Of a DNA stretch of 64,000 nucleotides, positions 19,052-28,335 are shown piece by piece. Source of the stretch: Thiomicrorhabdus sp. zzn3 (lineage in GTDB: Bacteria > Pseudomonadota > Gammaproteobacteria > Thiomicrospirales > Thiomicrospiraceae). Position numbers and translations under genes: made by a program. The stretch spans positions 372,001 through 436,000 of the forward strand of contig NZ_JARUQS010000001.1 in assembly GCF_029767755.1 (NCBI RefSeq). The letters run 5' to 3'. The number at the start of each line of letters is the position of its first letter. Position 1 is the first letter of the stretch. A model generated the notes under the pieces. That model saw only the letters and a program-made list of their open reading frames with translations. It was not told the DNA's origin and did no database searches.

Positions 19052-20632
19052 ATGTCCAATTCAAATCTATTGGAAATCAGCAAGCGACGCACGTTTGCGA
19101 TTATCTCTCACCCGGATGCAGGGAAGACCACCGTTACCGAGAAGCTGTTGTTATACGGCGGCGCAATTCAGATGGCGGGTGCGGTTAAAAGCCGTAAGAC
19201 CGACCGTGGGGCCACCTCAGACTGGATGAAGATGGAGCAGGAGCGCGGGATTTCGGTGGCTTCATCGGTGATGCAGTTCCCCTATAAAGAGGTGATGATG
19301 AACCTGTTGGATACTCCGGGGCACGAGGATTTCTCCGAAGATACTTACCGTGTATTGACCGCGGTGGATTCGGCGTTGATGGTGATCGACGTCGCCAAAG
19401 GGGTTGAGGATCGTACCATCAAGCTGATGGAAGTCTGCCGTCTGCGTACCACGCCGATTTTGACCTTTATCAATAAGCTTGACCGAGAAGGGAAGGAACC
19501 GATCGACCTGCTGGACGAAGTGGAAGATGTGCTCAAAATCGCCTGCGCGCCGATGACTTGGCCGATCGGCATGGGCAAACGCTTTAAGGGTATTTATCAT
19601 CTGTACAATGATACCGTGCGTTTGTTTGCACAAGCCGACGGCCAGCGTGCTTCGGAAGGGGAGTTGATTGAAGGGCTGGATAATCCGCGTTTGGACGAAG
19701 TACTTGGGTCCCAGGCCGAAGAGCTGCGTGAGGAAATTGAACTGGTGCGCGGCGCCAGTCACGAGTTTGATCTGGATGCATTTTTGCAAGGCGAGTTGAC
19801 CCCGGTCTTTTTCGGTTCGGCGGTGAACAACTTTGGTTTGCAGGAATTGCTGGACGGATTTGCCATGTATGCGCCACCGCCGCATGGACGTGAAACGGAA
19901 ACCCGTTTTGTCGAAGCCAATGAGGATAAGCTGACTGGTTTTGTGTTCAAGATTCAGGCGAATATGGATCCGCAACATCGTGACCGTGTCGCCTTTATGC
20001 GCATTGTCTCCGGTAAATACGAAGCGGGGATGAAGCTCAAGCAGGTGCGTATCGGTAAGGATGTGAAAATTTCCAAAGCAATTACCTTTTTGGCCAATAA
20101 GCGCGAGCAGGCGGAAGAAGCCTATGCGGGCGATATCATTGGTTTGCACAACCATGGCACCATCAAGATCGGGGATACCTTTACCCAAGGTGAGGAGTTG
20201 AAGTTTACCGGAATTCCGAACTTTGCGCCGGAGCTGTTCCGTCGCGCCCAGCTGAAAGATCCGATGAAAATGAAAGCGCTGCAGAAAGGGTTGACCCAGC
20301 TTTCGGAAGAGGGGGCAACACAGTTGTTCCGCCCGATTGCCAATAACGACCTGATTCTGGGCGCGGTTGGGATTTTGCAGTTTGAGGTGGTGGCGCAGCG
20401 TCTTAAAGACGAATACAACGTGAGCTGCATTTTTGAGCCGGTTAACGTCAATACGGCGCGTTGGGTCATCGGCGAGAAAGCGGAAATCGATAAGTTCCTG
20501 GATAAGGTGCGGGACAATGTCGCTTATGACGCCGCGGATCAGCTGGTTTATATTGCGCCGACACGCGTCAATCTGTCTCTGATCGAAGAGCGTTGGCCGA
20601 ATTTGCAATTCGTTGCGACCCGCGAACACTGA
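19052..20632 (+). CDS. prfC: Peptide chain release factor 3 (PrfC)
   Basis: Translational GTPase that recycles release factors 1 and 2 after termination. The 526 residues begin with a G domain: P-loop [12 protein letters not shown] (about 20-31), the switch region around [27 protein letters not shown] for G3 and NKLDREG for G4. The RF3-specific domains II and III follow. The length matches E. coli RF3 closely. Only a weak purine stretch precedes the ATG. An octamer copy at 19018 lies 27 bp upstream of the start. Confidence 0.98.
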   Translation: MSNSNLLEISKRRTFAIISHPDAGKTTVTEKLLLYGGAIQMAGAVKSRKTDRGATSDWMKMEQERGISVASSVMQFPYKEVMMNLLDTPGHEDFSEDTYRVLTAVDSALMVIDVAKGVEDRTIKLMEVCRLRTTPILTFINKLDREGKEPIDLLDEVEDVLKIACAPMTWPIGMGKRFKGIYHLYNDTVRLFAQADGQRASEGELIEGLDNPRLDEVLGSQAEELREEIELVRGASHEFDLDAFLQGELTPVFFGSAVNNFGLQELLDGFAMYAPPPHGRETETRFVEANEDKLTGFVFKIQANMDPQHRDRVAFMRIVSGKYEAGMKLKQVRIGKDVKISKAITFLANKREQAEEAYAGDIIGLHNHGTIKIGDTFTQGEELKFTGIPNFAPELFRRAQLKDPMKMKALQKGLTQLSEEGATQLFRPIANNDLILGAVGILQFEVVAQRLKDEYNVSCIFEPVNVNTARWVIGEKAEIDKFLDKVRDNVAYDAADQLVYIAPTRVNLSLIEERWPNLQFVATREH

Positions 20633-20649
20633 TCGACAGATAACGCTAA

Positions 20650-20690
20650 TAAAAAAGCCCTGCAATACACCTGTGTTGCAGGGCTTTTTT
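20650..20690. terminator. Bidirectional terminator between prfC and the OmpA-like gene
   Basis: AAAAAAGCCCTGCAA pairs with TTGCAGGGCTTTTTT, giving a 15-bp stem with U-tract on either strand between convergent genes. An octamer copy (20714) lies just to the right. Confidence 0.93.
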
Positions 20691-20739
20691 ATGGGTCGCT
20701 GTTACAAACCAAACAGGCCTGTTCGGTTTGTCGTTTGCA

Positions 20740-21396
20740 TTAGATTTCGCTGATCAGGAAGGTAACACGGCGGTTTTGGCGTTTGCCTTCCGTCGTATCG
20801 TTGCTGGCAATCGGGCGGTCTTCACCGTAACCGTAAGTTTTAATGCGGTTACTGGCGATGCCGTTGTTCATCAGATGCAAAGCCACCCCTTTTGCACGGT
20901 TTTCTGAAAGCTGCTGGTTATAAGCTCTGGAACCGTCGGAGTCTGTATGCCCTTCAATATGCACAATGGTGTTAGGGTGGTTGTTCAGGGCATTGATCAC
21001 CGGCGTTAAACGCGACAGTTCATAAGGCTCCAAGTCGGCAGAACCTGAGCGGAAGTTAACATTTTGCACGTTGACCTGGATGTACTCTTGATTGCCGATT
21101 TTGACCGCGTCTACCTGAGTGTTGGGATCACTGGCGGTATCTTTGTAGATTTCGCTGTACACCGCTCGTGCGGTTACCCCGGTAATCGCCCCGATAGCGA
21201 CCTTGCCGACGTTGTTGTCGACACCAAGCGCATTGGCTGCAAGGATGCCGCCGATGACGGCCGCACCGGTTAGGATGTTTTTCTCTTGTTCGCGTTCTTC
21301 AGCTGTTTTATATGGGCTGCTTGAGCAACCGTTAAGCATGAGCGTTGAAAGTGCTAAAGAGGTGACGGCCAAAGTGGCTAGTGCTGATTTTTTCAT
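20740..21396 (-). CDS. OmpA-family outer-membrane lipoprotein
   Basis: Peptidoglycan-associated lipoprotein of 218 residues. A lipoprotein signal ends in LNGC with the lipidated Cys at residue 24. A small hydrophobic glycine-rich segment (about 40-75, [15 protein letters not shown]) follows, then a C-terminal OmpA domain (about 115-215) with [20 protein letters not shown], the usual peptidoglycan-binding signature. I chose ATG 21396, where the signal peptide begins. An in-frame ATG at 21408 is possible. It may resemble the YiaD/PAL group; the substrate and partner are unknown. Confidence 0.85.
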   Translation of the reverse strand: MKKSALATLAVTSLALSTLMLNGCSSSPYKTAEEREQEKNILTGAAVIGGILAANALGVDNNVGKVAIGAITGVTARAVYSEIYKDTASDPNTQVDAVKIGNQEYIQVNVQNVNFRSGSADLEPYELSRLTPVINALNNHPNTIVHIEGHTDSDGSRAYNQQLSENRAKGVALHLMNNGIASNRIKTYGYGEDRPIASNDTTEGKRQNRRVTFLISEI

Positions 21397-21462
21397 AACC
21401 TGCTCCATTAAGTAAGATGCCGACGTTGGCATATTTTGAGGTCGTTAATCAATTTAACTCTA

Positions 21463-21490
21463 TTTATAGACAGTTTGCGAATTAATTCAA
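21463..21490 (-). promoter_or_regulatory. Promoter of OmpA-like lipoprotein gene
   Basis: On the minus strand TTGAAT and TATAAA lie 16 bp apart, about 67 bp upstream of the start codon, in the gap after mgtE. Confidence 0.6.
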
Positions 21491-21563
21491 GTGGTTTGCA
21501 GCAATCTCAAAGATATTTAAAGCCTATCGTCACCATTAAAACGGAACAGGTCTGCTGGTTTTT

Positions 21564-22922
21564 TTACAGTAAGACGATCGTCGCCAAGCCAAGGAACACG
21601 AAGAAGCCCAGGGAGTCGGTGACGGTCGTCAGCATCAAGCCGGAGGCCAGTGCCGGATCAATGCGCATGCGTTGCAGGACGAGCGGGATGGTCGCACCGG
21701 CGAGTGCGGCTGCGACCAGGTTAATCATGAGTGCGGAGGCGAAGATCAGGCTAAGAGCCCAGTCCTGGAACCAGATAAGTACGGCAATCCCGGTAAGCAC
21801 GGCCCAGATCAGGCCATTTAACGCGCCGACGGTGGTTTCTTTAATCAGCAGCGAGCGGCTGTTTTGTGCTCCAAGTTTTCCGGTGGCCAAAGCACGAATG
21901 ACGATGGTCGCGGTTTGCGTGCCCGCAATCCCGCCCATGCTGGCGATGATTGGCATCAAGACGGCTAAGGCAACGATCTTTTCAATCGACGCGTCAAACA
22001 GGCCGATGACGATGGAGGCGAAAATGGCGGTCAATAGATTGATGCCAAGCCAGAAGGTACGACGCTTGGCAGAACGTGTTGCTGGGGCGAAGATGTCCTC
22101 ATCTTCATTCAGACCCGCGCTGGCCATTTGCGCGTGTTCACCTTCTTCACGGATGATGTCGACGACGTCATCGATGGTGATGCGGCCAAGGATTTTATTG
22201 CTGTCGTTGACGACGGCAATCGCGATCAAATCGTGTTTTTCGAACAGTTGAGCGACCTCTTTTTCCGGGGTAAAGGCTTTGATGGTCGGCTGTTGGCTAT
22301 CGACGAGATCGGAAACCAGTGTATCCGGGTCGTGGGTTAACAAGGCATCCAGTTTAAGTGTGCCGACATAATGCTCTTCACGGTCCCGCACGAATAGATC
22401 GACAGTGGAACGTGGCAATTCGCCAAGTTTGCGCAGGTAGCGCAGCACGACATCGAGAGTGATGTCGGCACGGACGGCGATGAAATCGGTACTCATCAAA
22501 CCACCGGCGGTATCTTCCGGATAGGAGAGGGCCATTTCCACCGCTGAGCGCTCTTCCTCATCGAGAGATTCCAACAGGGTCTGTTGACCTTCTTCACTCA
22601 GGGACTGGGCGATGTCGGTAATGTCATCGGTTTCTAAGTTTTCGGTGATTTCGGTCAGTTCATGGGGGGCAAGCTGCTCAAGCAGGCTGGCTCGAACTTC
22701 ATCGTTGGTATGCGCGAGGATTTCCCCTTGAATGTCCGCATTCAACACGTCCCATAGAAAGTGACGCCCTTTAGGCGGCATGGATTCAAGAATTTCGGCG
22801 ATGTCTTCAGCGACAAGGTGGACGCTGAGCTCAATGATTTTATCTTGATTTTCTTCCTGAACGGCAGCCAGAATCTGTTGAGTAATTAGGGTCTTATCTG
22901 TGACAGTGGTGCTTTGTGTCAT
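21564..22922 (-). CDS. mgtE: Magnesium transporter MgtE
   Basis: Mg2+ channel of the inner membrane. The 452 residues hold an N-terminal helical superhelix domain (about 15-130), two CBS domains (about 135-255) containing YPEDTAGGLMST, and five membrane helices (about 285-450), with the PxxxxxGGxxG-type pore motif in MPIIASMGGIAGTQ. AGGAGG lies 4-5 nt before the ATG. The CBS domains close the channel when cellular Mg2+ is high in studied relatives. It stands alone and no Mg2+ riboswitch is recognisable upstream. Confidence 0.95.
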   Translation of the reverse strand: MTQSTTVTDKTLITQQILAAVQEENQDKIIELSVHLVAEDIAEILESMPPKGRHFLWDVLNADIQGEILAHTNDEVRASLLEQLAPHELTEITENLETDDITDIAQSLSEEGQQTLLESLDEEERSAVEMALSYPEDTAGGLMSTDFIAVRADITLDVVLRYLRKLGELPRSTVDLFVRDREEHYVGTLKLDALLTHDPDTLVSDLVDSQQPTIKAFTPEKEVAQLFEKHDLIAIAVVNDSNKILGRITIDDVVDIIREEGEHAQMASAGLNEDEDIFAPATRSAKRRTFWLGINLLTAIFASIVIGLFDASIEKIVALAVLMPIIASMGGIAGTQTATIVIRALATGKLGAQNSRSLLIKETTVGALNGLIWAVLTGIAVLIWFQDWALSLIFASALMINLVAAALAGATIPLVLQRMRIDPALASGLMLTTVTDSLGFFVFLGLATIVLL

Positions 22923-23043
22923 AGTGCCTCCTGTGTGATTTTGGTTGCCGGTTAGGAATAAATTTTTATTATTTTAGCAGGGGAATATGGCAAGTTAATG
23001 AAAAAGAGCATCTATAAACGGTTTTCTTGTCATTTTAAGGCAT

Positions 23044-23068
23044 AAAAAAACGCCCAAAAGGGCGTTTT
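23044..23068. terminator. Terminator after hpf
   Basis: AAAACGCCC and GGGCGTTTT around AAAA, with a long T tract when read on the minus strand. Confidence 0.88.
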
Positions 23069-23098
23069 CAGAAAGGTTAATGATCGCTCACCTCTGAC

Positions 23099-23425
23099 TT
23101 AGGCTTCCGCCATGTTTTTAACACCGCCAGATTTTTGTTTGTGATCACCGATTTTTTCTTTATGTTTGATGATTTGACGATCCAATTTGTCGATCAAACC
23201 GTCAATAGAGGCGTACATGTCATCTGTATCGTGTTGGGCAAATAGATCTGTACCAGAGACGTGAACGGTCGCTTCCGCTTTTTGATTTTGTTTTTCTACA
23301 GTCAGAATGACGTGAACGTTGGTGACATGGTCGAAGTGACGTTCTAATTTGCTCATTTTTTCAGTGACGTAATCACGCAATGCATCGGTGACTTCTACGT
23401 GGTGACCAGTAATATTGATTTGCAT
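23099..23425 (-). CDS. hpf: Ribosome hibernation promoting factor (short Hpf)
   Basis: Small ribosome-binding protein that helps store inactive ribosomes as 100S dimers in slow growth. The 108 residues start MQINITGHHVEVTDALRDYV and include KLERHFDHVTNV and DDMYASIDGLIDKLDRQI. AAGGAG before ATG 23425 decides the start over an upstream in-frame ATG. The length fits the short form. In many gammaproteobacteria rpoN lies between lptB and hpf; here it does not, and 260 bp separate lptB from hpf. Confidence 0.94.
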   Translation of the reverse strand: MQINITGHHVEVTDALRDYVTEKMSKLERHFDHVTNVHVILTVEKQNQKAEATVHVSGTDLFAQHDTDDMYASIDGLIDKLDRQIIKHKEKIGDHKQKSGGVKNMAEA

Positions 23426-23685
23426 TTTATCGCTCCTTTCTTCTTGTGTCATGCGATGATGAAATTCCTTGAAAAAGTCCTCAAGTCACTATTTTCATTG
23501 TATTTGGGCTTTAAGGTCACTTTTTAATTTCACTTTCAGTATAACATTAAGTACTCAAAAATTAGCAGATTAATTCCGGACTTTGCTGTTTGTAAAAACC
23601 GTTTTTGTGGCGTTAAACCGATTGGAGTCAGGAGTGGCTTGGTTGGCAGAATTAGGCAACAACGTTTTCTATGAAGCGAGGTGAA
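23426..23685. other. 260-bp spacer between lptB and hpf
   Basis: Occupies the place where rpoN is often found. AT-rich, no gene remnant recognisable. A TATACT hexamer lies on the minus strand near 23541 but without a good -35, so an hpf promoter is likely but not securely placed. Confidence 0.35.
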
Positions 23686-24408
23686 TTAAGCAAAATCTTC
23701 ACCTAAGTAGACGCGTTTGACTTCGCTGTGGTTGAGAATTTCTTCCGGCGTTCCCGAGGCGAGAATCGTCCCGGCATGGAGAATATAGGCGTGATCACAT
23801 ACGCCTAGGGTTTCGCGAACATTGTGGTCGGTGATTAAAACGCCGATACCTTTGTCTTTCAGGTGAAGAATGATGCTTTGAATGTCTTTTACAGAAATCG
23901 GATCCACGCCGGCAAAGGGTTCGTCCAGCAGAATGAAACGCGGCTCCATGGCCAAGGCACGGGCAATTTCCACGCGCCGACGCTCGCCGCCGGAGAGGGC
24001 TTGCCCGGGTTGTTCCAAAATATGGCCGATTTGCAAATCATCGATCAGGTGTTCAAAAATGGCATTGCGCTGATCCCGATCAAGCTCCGAGCGCATTTCC
24101 AGAATGGCACGGATATTCTCTTCCACGGTGAGTTTGCGAAACACGGAGGCTTCCTGTGGTAGATAGCCGATGCCGCGGCGGGCGCGTTCGTGGATCGGTA
24201 GGCGACTGATCTCCTCATTACCCAGGTAGATTTCACCGCTGTCATTGGTCACCAGCCCGGTCATCATATAGAACGTGGTGGTTTTTCCGGCCCCGTTGGG
24301 TCCAAGCAGGCCAACGACCTGGCCGTTGTACACATCCAGATCGACGGAGGTGACTACAGTGCGTTTTTTATAACTCTTAGCGAGGTTGCGAGCGTAAAAG
24401 TGAGTCAC
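23686..24408 (-). CDS. lptB: LPS export ABC ATPase LptB
   Basis: Cytoplasmic ATPase of LptB2FG. The 240 residues hold Walker [10 protein letters not shown] (about 36-44), the Q-loop [12 protein letters not shown], signature [15 protein letters not shown], Walker [13 protein letters not shown] and switch His in ITDHNVRET, all typical of LptB. The start is GTG, 3 nt after the lptA stop, so translation is probably coupled. Its permease partners lptFG are at 4.3-6.6 kb. Confidence 0.98.
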   Translation of the reverse strand: MTHFYARNLAKSYKKRTVVTSVDLDVYNGQVVGLLGPNGAGKTTTFYMMTGLVTNDSGEIYLGNEEISRLPIHERARRGIGYLPQEASVFRKLTVEENIRAILEMRSELDRDQRNAIFEHLIDDLQIGHILEQPGQALSGGERRRVEIARALAMEPRFILLDEPFAGVDPISVKDIQSIILHLKDKGIGVLITDHNVRETLGVCDHAYILHAGTILASGTPEEILNHSEVKRVYLGEDFA

Positions 24409-24411
24409 TGT

Positions 24412-24990
24412 CTAATCCTGTTGCTCTCGGTTTTTATCGGGTTGGTTTTCAGGAGTGATGGTCACGGAAATACGCTGCTTTTGTTGCGGTGTACTTTCCG
24501 CTTGCAGCGTCTGTTTTTGCATGTCATAGAATAGCTTTGGCCCTTTAATATTATGCTTTCCGGGCTGTTCCACTACGGCGTTACCGGTTAAAAGAACGGT
24601 TTTGGAGGTGGCGCGGTAATCGATAAAATCGGCTTGTCCGGTTACCCAGCTTTGTTCGACAGGGTCAAAACGTTTGAAACGAGCGGGTTGGCCGGTAACT
24701 TCGATTTTTTGGATGTCTCGTTGCGGGTGATAAAGTGTGACCTGATCGCCGTAGAGGGACATTTTGCCTTGAGTGATTTCCACGTTGCCTTTGTAAACGC
24801 TGATTCCTTTTAAGTCTTGAATGTCCAGCGAGTCTGCGGTGATGTGAATAGGCTGCTGATCGTCAGGCAGAGCTTGCTTCACCGTTTTCGTATTGTTGGC
24901 GTTTTCAGCCGCCGCCGAAGATGGGGCGATTGAAACAAATGCGGGAAGTCCAAGAAAGGTGGCTAGGAAAAGCGTTCGAAGCGGTCTCAT
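24412..24990 (-). CDS. lptA: LPS transport periplasmic protein LptA
   Basis: Beta-jellyroll bridge that carries LPS across the periplasm. The 192 residues have a signal peptide (1-28, ending SSAAA), then an OstA-type domain with PIHITADSLDIQDLKGISVYKG, and a polar tail. Located between lptC (15 bp upstream) and lptB. Confidence 0.95.
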   Translation of the reverse strand: MRPLRTLFLATFLGLPAFVSIAPSSAAAENANNTKTVKQALPDDQQPIHITADSLDIQDLKGISVYKGNVEITQGKMSLYGDQVTLYHPQRDIQKIEVTGQPARFKRFDPVEQSWVTGQADFIDYRATSKTVLLTGNAVVEQPGKHNIKGPKLFYDMQKQTLQAESTPQQKQRISVTITPENQPDKNREQQD

Positions 24991-25005
24991 TCACATTCCA
25001 TTTTA

Positions 25006-25614
25006 TTACTTGGGCGTTGATTTAGAGTGGCCAGTCTCTTCTACTTGGTATAGCCCTTCTACATTGGAGAGCAGTTGAAAATGGCGATTTGCAATGTCCG
25101 CTCTCAGGCCGGTTCCACTGGTCACATTTTTTTGGTGAGTCAGTGTGACCGGTAGATCCGTATAGGCCTGTTGAGTATTGGCATTATAAGTGATCTGTTC
25201 GGTTTTCAAGAGGCTATTTTGGCTTGTTGTTCCAATCTTTGCAATTGGCAATGCGTATTGGCGCAGCTGCACATGGCCCTCAAGTTCAATCAATGAGTCA
25301 TCCAGGGTTTTTCCTGAGCGGCTTTCGATAGTGATGGTTTGCTCAGGTTCGATCAGTGTGATGACCGGTTGCCTTAAGTCGCTGCTTTTTTGCGATTCCT
25401 GATAAAACACGCTGTCTGCTTGGGTAATGATGTGGCGCGGTTCGCTCTTTTTTTCAAATTGCCAGGTCGTGCTGTTGAAAAGTTGCCAGCTGTAATCAGT
25501 CGACTTGAGTGACGAGTCGGTGATTTGAATCGAAGTGGGCGATTGTTTAAATGCAATCCATAAAGCGAGCGCGGATAAAAGTAGAGTGAAAATAATGAAT
25601 CGGGCGTTAAACAT
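25006..25614 (-). CDS. lptC: LPS export protein LptC
   Basis: Membrane-anchored protein that receives LPS from LptB2FG and hands it to LptA. The 202 residues have one N-terminal helix (about 5-23) and a periplasmic beta-rich domain. Sequence conservation in this family is low, so the call rests on length, topology and position before lptA. A 171-bp gap separates it from kdsC. Confidence 0.9.
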   Translation of the reverse strand: MFNARFIIFTLLLSALALWIAFKQSPTSIQITDSSLKSTDYSWQLFNSTTWQFEKKSEPRHIITQADSVFYQESQKSSDLRQPVITLIEPEQTITIESRSGKTLDDSLIELEGHVQLRQYALPIAKIGTTSQNSLLKTEQITYNANTQQAYTDLPVTLTHQKNVTSGTGLRADIANRHFQLLSNVEGLYQVEETGHSKSTPK

Positions 25615-25785
25615 CCGTTTCTCCGGTCATCGCTTGTTAAGTTACTTTACGCAATCATGCACTGGTTGAAAAGGCGGTGCGTTTGGTGGTCAGGCCTCTG
25701 TATTTTAGTACGAGTCGCCTTGGCGGAGAAGTTTTTTACGATAACCGTTGGTGAGGTTTAGAGCTGCCCTGGATGGATTTTTGGT

Positions 25786-26325
25786 TTAGAGCGACTCGCG
25801 CAAGTAGAAATCCATATGCTGTTGCCAACGGCCCTGCGCTTTCATTAGCAGTTCGCACATTTCGCGGACGCATCCGCGTCCTCCTTCAAAGGTGGAGATG
25901 TGATCCACACGAGATTTGACCTCCGGATCACCATCGGCAGGCGTCGCCGATAGGCCCACACGGGTCAGGATGGGGAGGTCAAGGATGTCGTCACCGATAT
26001 AGGCCACTTCATCAAAGCCGATTTGCAAGGAATCCATCAGCTGGAGAAAAGTGGGTAACTTGTCAGGTACCCCCTGATAAACGTGTTTCACCTTGAGGTC
26101 ACGCATACGATTGGCAACTAACTGAGATTTGCGCCCGGTGATAATGCCGATATCGACGCCGGATTTTTGCAGCATCACCATGCCGTGCCCATCGCGGGTA
26201 TAAAAGCTTTTCAGTTCTTGTCCGTCATCGCTGTAATAGAGAAAATTGTTGGTGAGAACGCCATCAACGTCTAATAGCAGTAGTTTGATTTTTTCGGCTT
26301 TCGCCATCAACTTTTCTGAAAACAT
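25786..26325 (-). CDS. kdsC: KDO 8-phosphate phosphatase KdsC
   Basis: HAD-family phosphatase that dephosphorylates 3-deoxy-manno-octulosonate 8-phosphate for LPS inner core. The 179 residues include the HAD nucleophile motif LLLLDVDGVLTNN, GIITGRKS and GDDILDLPIL. Two adjacent ATGs exist; I chose the second (26325), which is 7 nt from GGAGT. Usually kdsD stands between the antiporter gene and kdsC, but it is missing here. Confidence 0.95.
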   Translation of the reverse strand: MFSEKLMAKAEKIKLLLLDVDGVLTNNFLYYSDDGQELKSFYTRDGHGMVMLQKSGVDIGIITGRKSQLVANRMRDLKVKHVYQGVPDKLPTFLQLMDSLQIGFDEVAYIGDDILDLPILTRVGLSATPADGDPEVKSRVDHISTFEGGRGCVREMCELLMKAQGRWQQHMDFYLRESL

Positions 26326-26356
26326 CATAAGACTCCGAGTTGGGCTTGTGTCTGGC

Positions 26357-27349
26357 TTAGGCGGCAATGGATCGCATGTATAGCAATGCGATATAGCTGA
26401 TAAAGGCGATAAACAGAAGCACCCCTTTAAATTTATTGATCATTGAAGGGCCGCCGCGACGCGACAGGGCTAAAACCAGCATGGCAAGCGTAAAGCCAAG
26501 CATGATCGGGAAATCTTCGTTTAGCAGGGCGCTTTCAAGTACGGTCGGTGCCAGCAAAGCGGGAACAGACATGACGGCCAAAATATTGAACAGATTGGAA
26601 CCGACGATATTGCCGATCATTAAATCGGCTTCGTTTTTGAGTGCAGCACTGATGGCGGCGGCTAATTCCGGCAGGCTGGTCCCGATGGCAATAATGGTCA
26701 AGCCAATGACCAGTTCCGAGACTTCAAAATATTGGGCAATCTCGACTGCGCCCCACACCATCATTTTGGCGCTTCCCATCAAAATAAGTAGACCGGTAAT
26801 CAAGAGAATCAACGATTTTTTGAGCGGCATCTCCGACATGGTATCGACGGCTTGCGACGTCTCGCTGGTGAGCGGATCGCGTGGGTCGGCGTCTTTATTG
26901 ACGCGAATCATCCAGATCATAGCAATCACCAGGCCTGCTAATAGAATCAGGCCGTCGATAAACTCCAAGCGTTGGTCGATGACGAGTAGGTATGCGCCAA
27001 TGGAAATGGCCAGCAAGACAGGGATTTCGCGCTTGATCAATGACGATTTAACTGCAATAGGTGCGATGATGGCGGTCACCCCTAGAACGAGGCCGATGTT
27101 GGCGATGTTGGAACCAACAGCGTTTCCGATCGCCAGTTCAGGGCTGTTGTCAAGCGAGGCTTGAATGGCCACCAGTACTTCCGGCATAGAGGTTCCAAAA
27201 CCAAGCACGACAACGCCGATAATCAGTGGTGAGATTGAAAGGTGTTTGGCGGTGCTGACTGAACCGTCAATAAAAACGTCTGAACTCCATACCAAAAGGG
27301 CAAGGCCAATCAGAAGAATAAAGCTGGGAAGAAGCAGGGCAGTTGCCAT
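26357..27349 (-). CDS. Calcium/sodium antiporter-family protein (YrbG type)
   Basis: CaCA-superfamily inner-membrane antiporter of 330 residues with about ten helices in two inverted halves. Each half carries an alpha-repeat: GFGTSMPEVLVAI...GNAVGSNIANIG near 50-85 and AIGTSLPELAAAI...GNIVGSNLFNI near 221-257. A cytoplasmic loop lies between. The gene heads the LPS cluster, as yrbG does in E. coli. The ion carried is not known. An octamer copy is at 26940. Confidence 0.9.
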   Translation of the reverse strand: MATALLLPSFILLIGLALLVWSSDVFIDGSVSTAKHLSISPLIIGVVVLGFGTSMPEVLVAIQASLDNSPELAIGNAVGSNIANIGLVLGVTAIIAPIAVKSSLIKREIPVLLAISIGAYLLVIDQRLEFIDGLILLAGLVIAMIWMIRVNKDADPRDPLTSETSQAVDTMSEMPLKKSLILLITGLLILMGSAKMMVWGAVEIAQYFEVSELVIGLTIIAIGTSLPELAAAISAALKNEADLMIGNIVGSNLFNILAVMSVPALLAPTVLESALLNEDFPIMLGFTLAMLVLALSRRGGPSMINKFKGVLLFIAFISYIALLYMRSIAA

Positions 27350-27494
27350 AATGTCTCAATCTGTCTGTTTTTGTCGCAATTTGCACGGTTTATTTAGCGC
27401 AACATTATAACTAAAGAGTCTTGTTTTAATAAGTTTTTTTTATGTCTAAGTCGGAATGATAAAAGATAGTAAAATAGCCGACATTTTAAATGCT

Positions 27495-27581
27495 ATGGTG
27501 GAGCGTGCGTTTCTTATGTGGCCTGAAGATAAAGTTTTTCATGGTGATTCAAACTGGGCAATGGAGGAGCAAACGGTATGA
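27495..27581 (+). CDS. Possible 28-residue upstream reading frame
   Basis: ATG 27495 opens a frame ending in TGA at 27579-27581, which overlaps the ATG of the next gene (ATGA). A second in-frame ATG is at 27516. No strong ribosome site is seen for either, so this may be a coupling leader peptide or chance. Confidence 0.25.
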   Translation: MVERAFLMWPEDKVFHGDSNWAMEEQTV

Positions 27582-28180
27582 ATAATCTGCAAATTGGTAC
27601 GTTTGGTTGGCAGCATGCGGATTGGCTTGGGACTTTTTATCCTGAAGATCTGCCGCAAGACTGGGAATTGGACTATTACAGTAATGCATTTCGCGTTGTG
27701 TTGTTGCCTCAGGCGCAATGGAGACAATGGGGAGAGGAGGAAATCGAAGATGCTTTGGATGCCGTGGAAGGCGATTTCTCATTCTTTTTGGCGTTGTCGG
27801 AACCCTTAAGTGAGGTGTTGGCTTCTCAGATTGAAGTGGTGAAATCACACATGGGGTCCAAGCTAGGAGGGGTGGTGGTATTTGCCGAAGATTGGCTACC
27901 GGATGAGTGGATTTGCGGTTTGCCGGTAAGTTTGGTGTCAAGCAGTCAGACGTTACCTGGCTGGCGCTGGCAATGGGCGAATCAGGTTTGCTCTGGAGCG
28001 CCTTTCGGTTTTGTGGCGGATCTGCCCAGAGAGGGGAAAGAGCAGGCAAAAATGCTACAGAACTTTATGCAAAGCTTGCCTGAGAATTTGCTGGGTGCCC
28101 CCTTTTTTATCGGAGGGGAATCCATTAATATGGCGCAGGTTACGGACCTTAAAGTCATCGGCGAGATTTCAGGTTATTAA
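27578..28180 (+). CDS. Divergent DUF72-like protein
   Basis: 200-residue protein of unknown function. The N-terminus IGTFGWQHADWLGTFYPEDL matches the opening of DUF72 (YecE-like) TIM-barrel proteins, and a YYSNAFRVV segment follows where that family has its second strand. The usual VExNxTFY motif is replaced, and the protein is some 50-90 residues shorter than typical members, so catalytic features may be lost. GGAGGA lies about 9 nt upstream of the ATG. The gene stands alone between the antiporter and mla operons. Function cannot be assigned. Confidence 0.65.
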   Translation: MNNLQIGTFGWQHADWLGTFYPEDLPQDWELDYYSNAFRVVLLPQAQWRQWGEEEIEDALDAVEGDFSFFLALSEPLSEVLASQIEVVKSHMGSKLGGVVVFAEDWLPDEWICGLPVSLVSSSQTLPGWRWQWANQVCSGAPFGFVADLPREGKEQAKMLQNFMQSLPENLLGAPFFIGGESINMAQVTDLKVIGEISGY

Positions 28181-28335
28181 TTCAAACTAAGGTCTGAAAT
28201 GAAAATGAAGTCGGCAGCTGGTTCGTTAATTCGCAAGTAAGCAGGCCTGGTGTCTTGTTCTAAATACAGTGTTTCTGTAAAACTGTTAAACATCCATTGT
28301 TCTAGGCAATGGCGTTACCATGAGAGAACGGTGTT

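Noticed and set aside
19262-20665. 467-codon open frame antisense to prfC
   Set aside because: Composition is a shadow of the RF3 coding frame, no ribosome site, no recognisable protein.
21436-22251. 271-codon frame antisense to mgtE
   Set aside because: Ser/Ala/Met-rich shadow of a membrane-protein gene.
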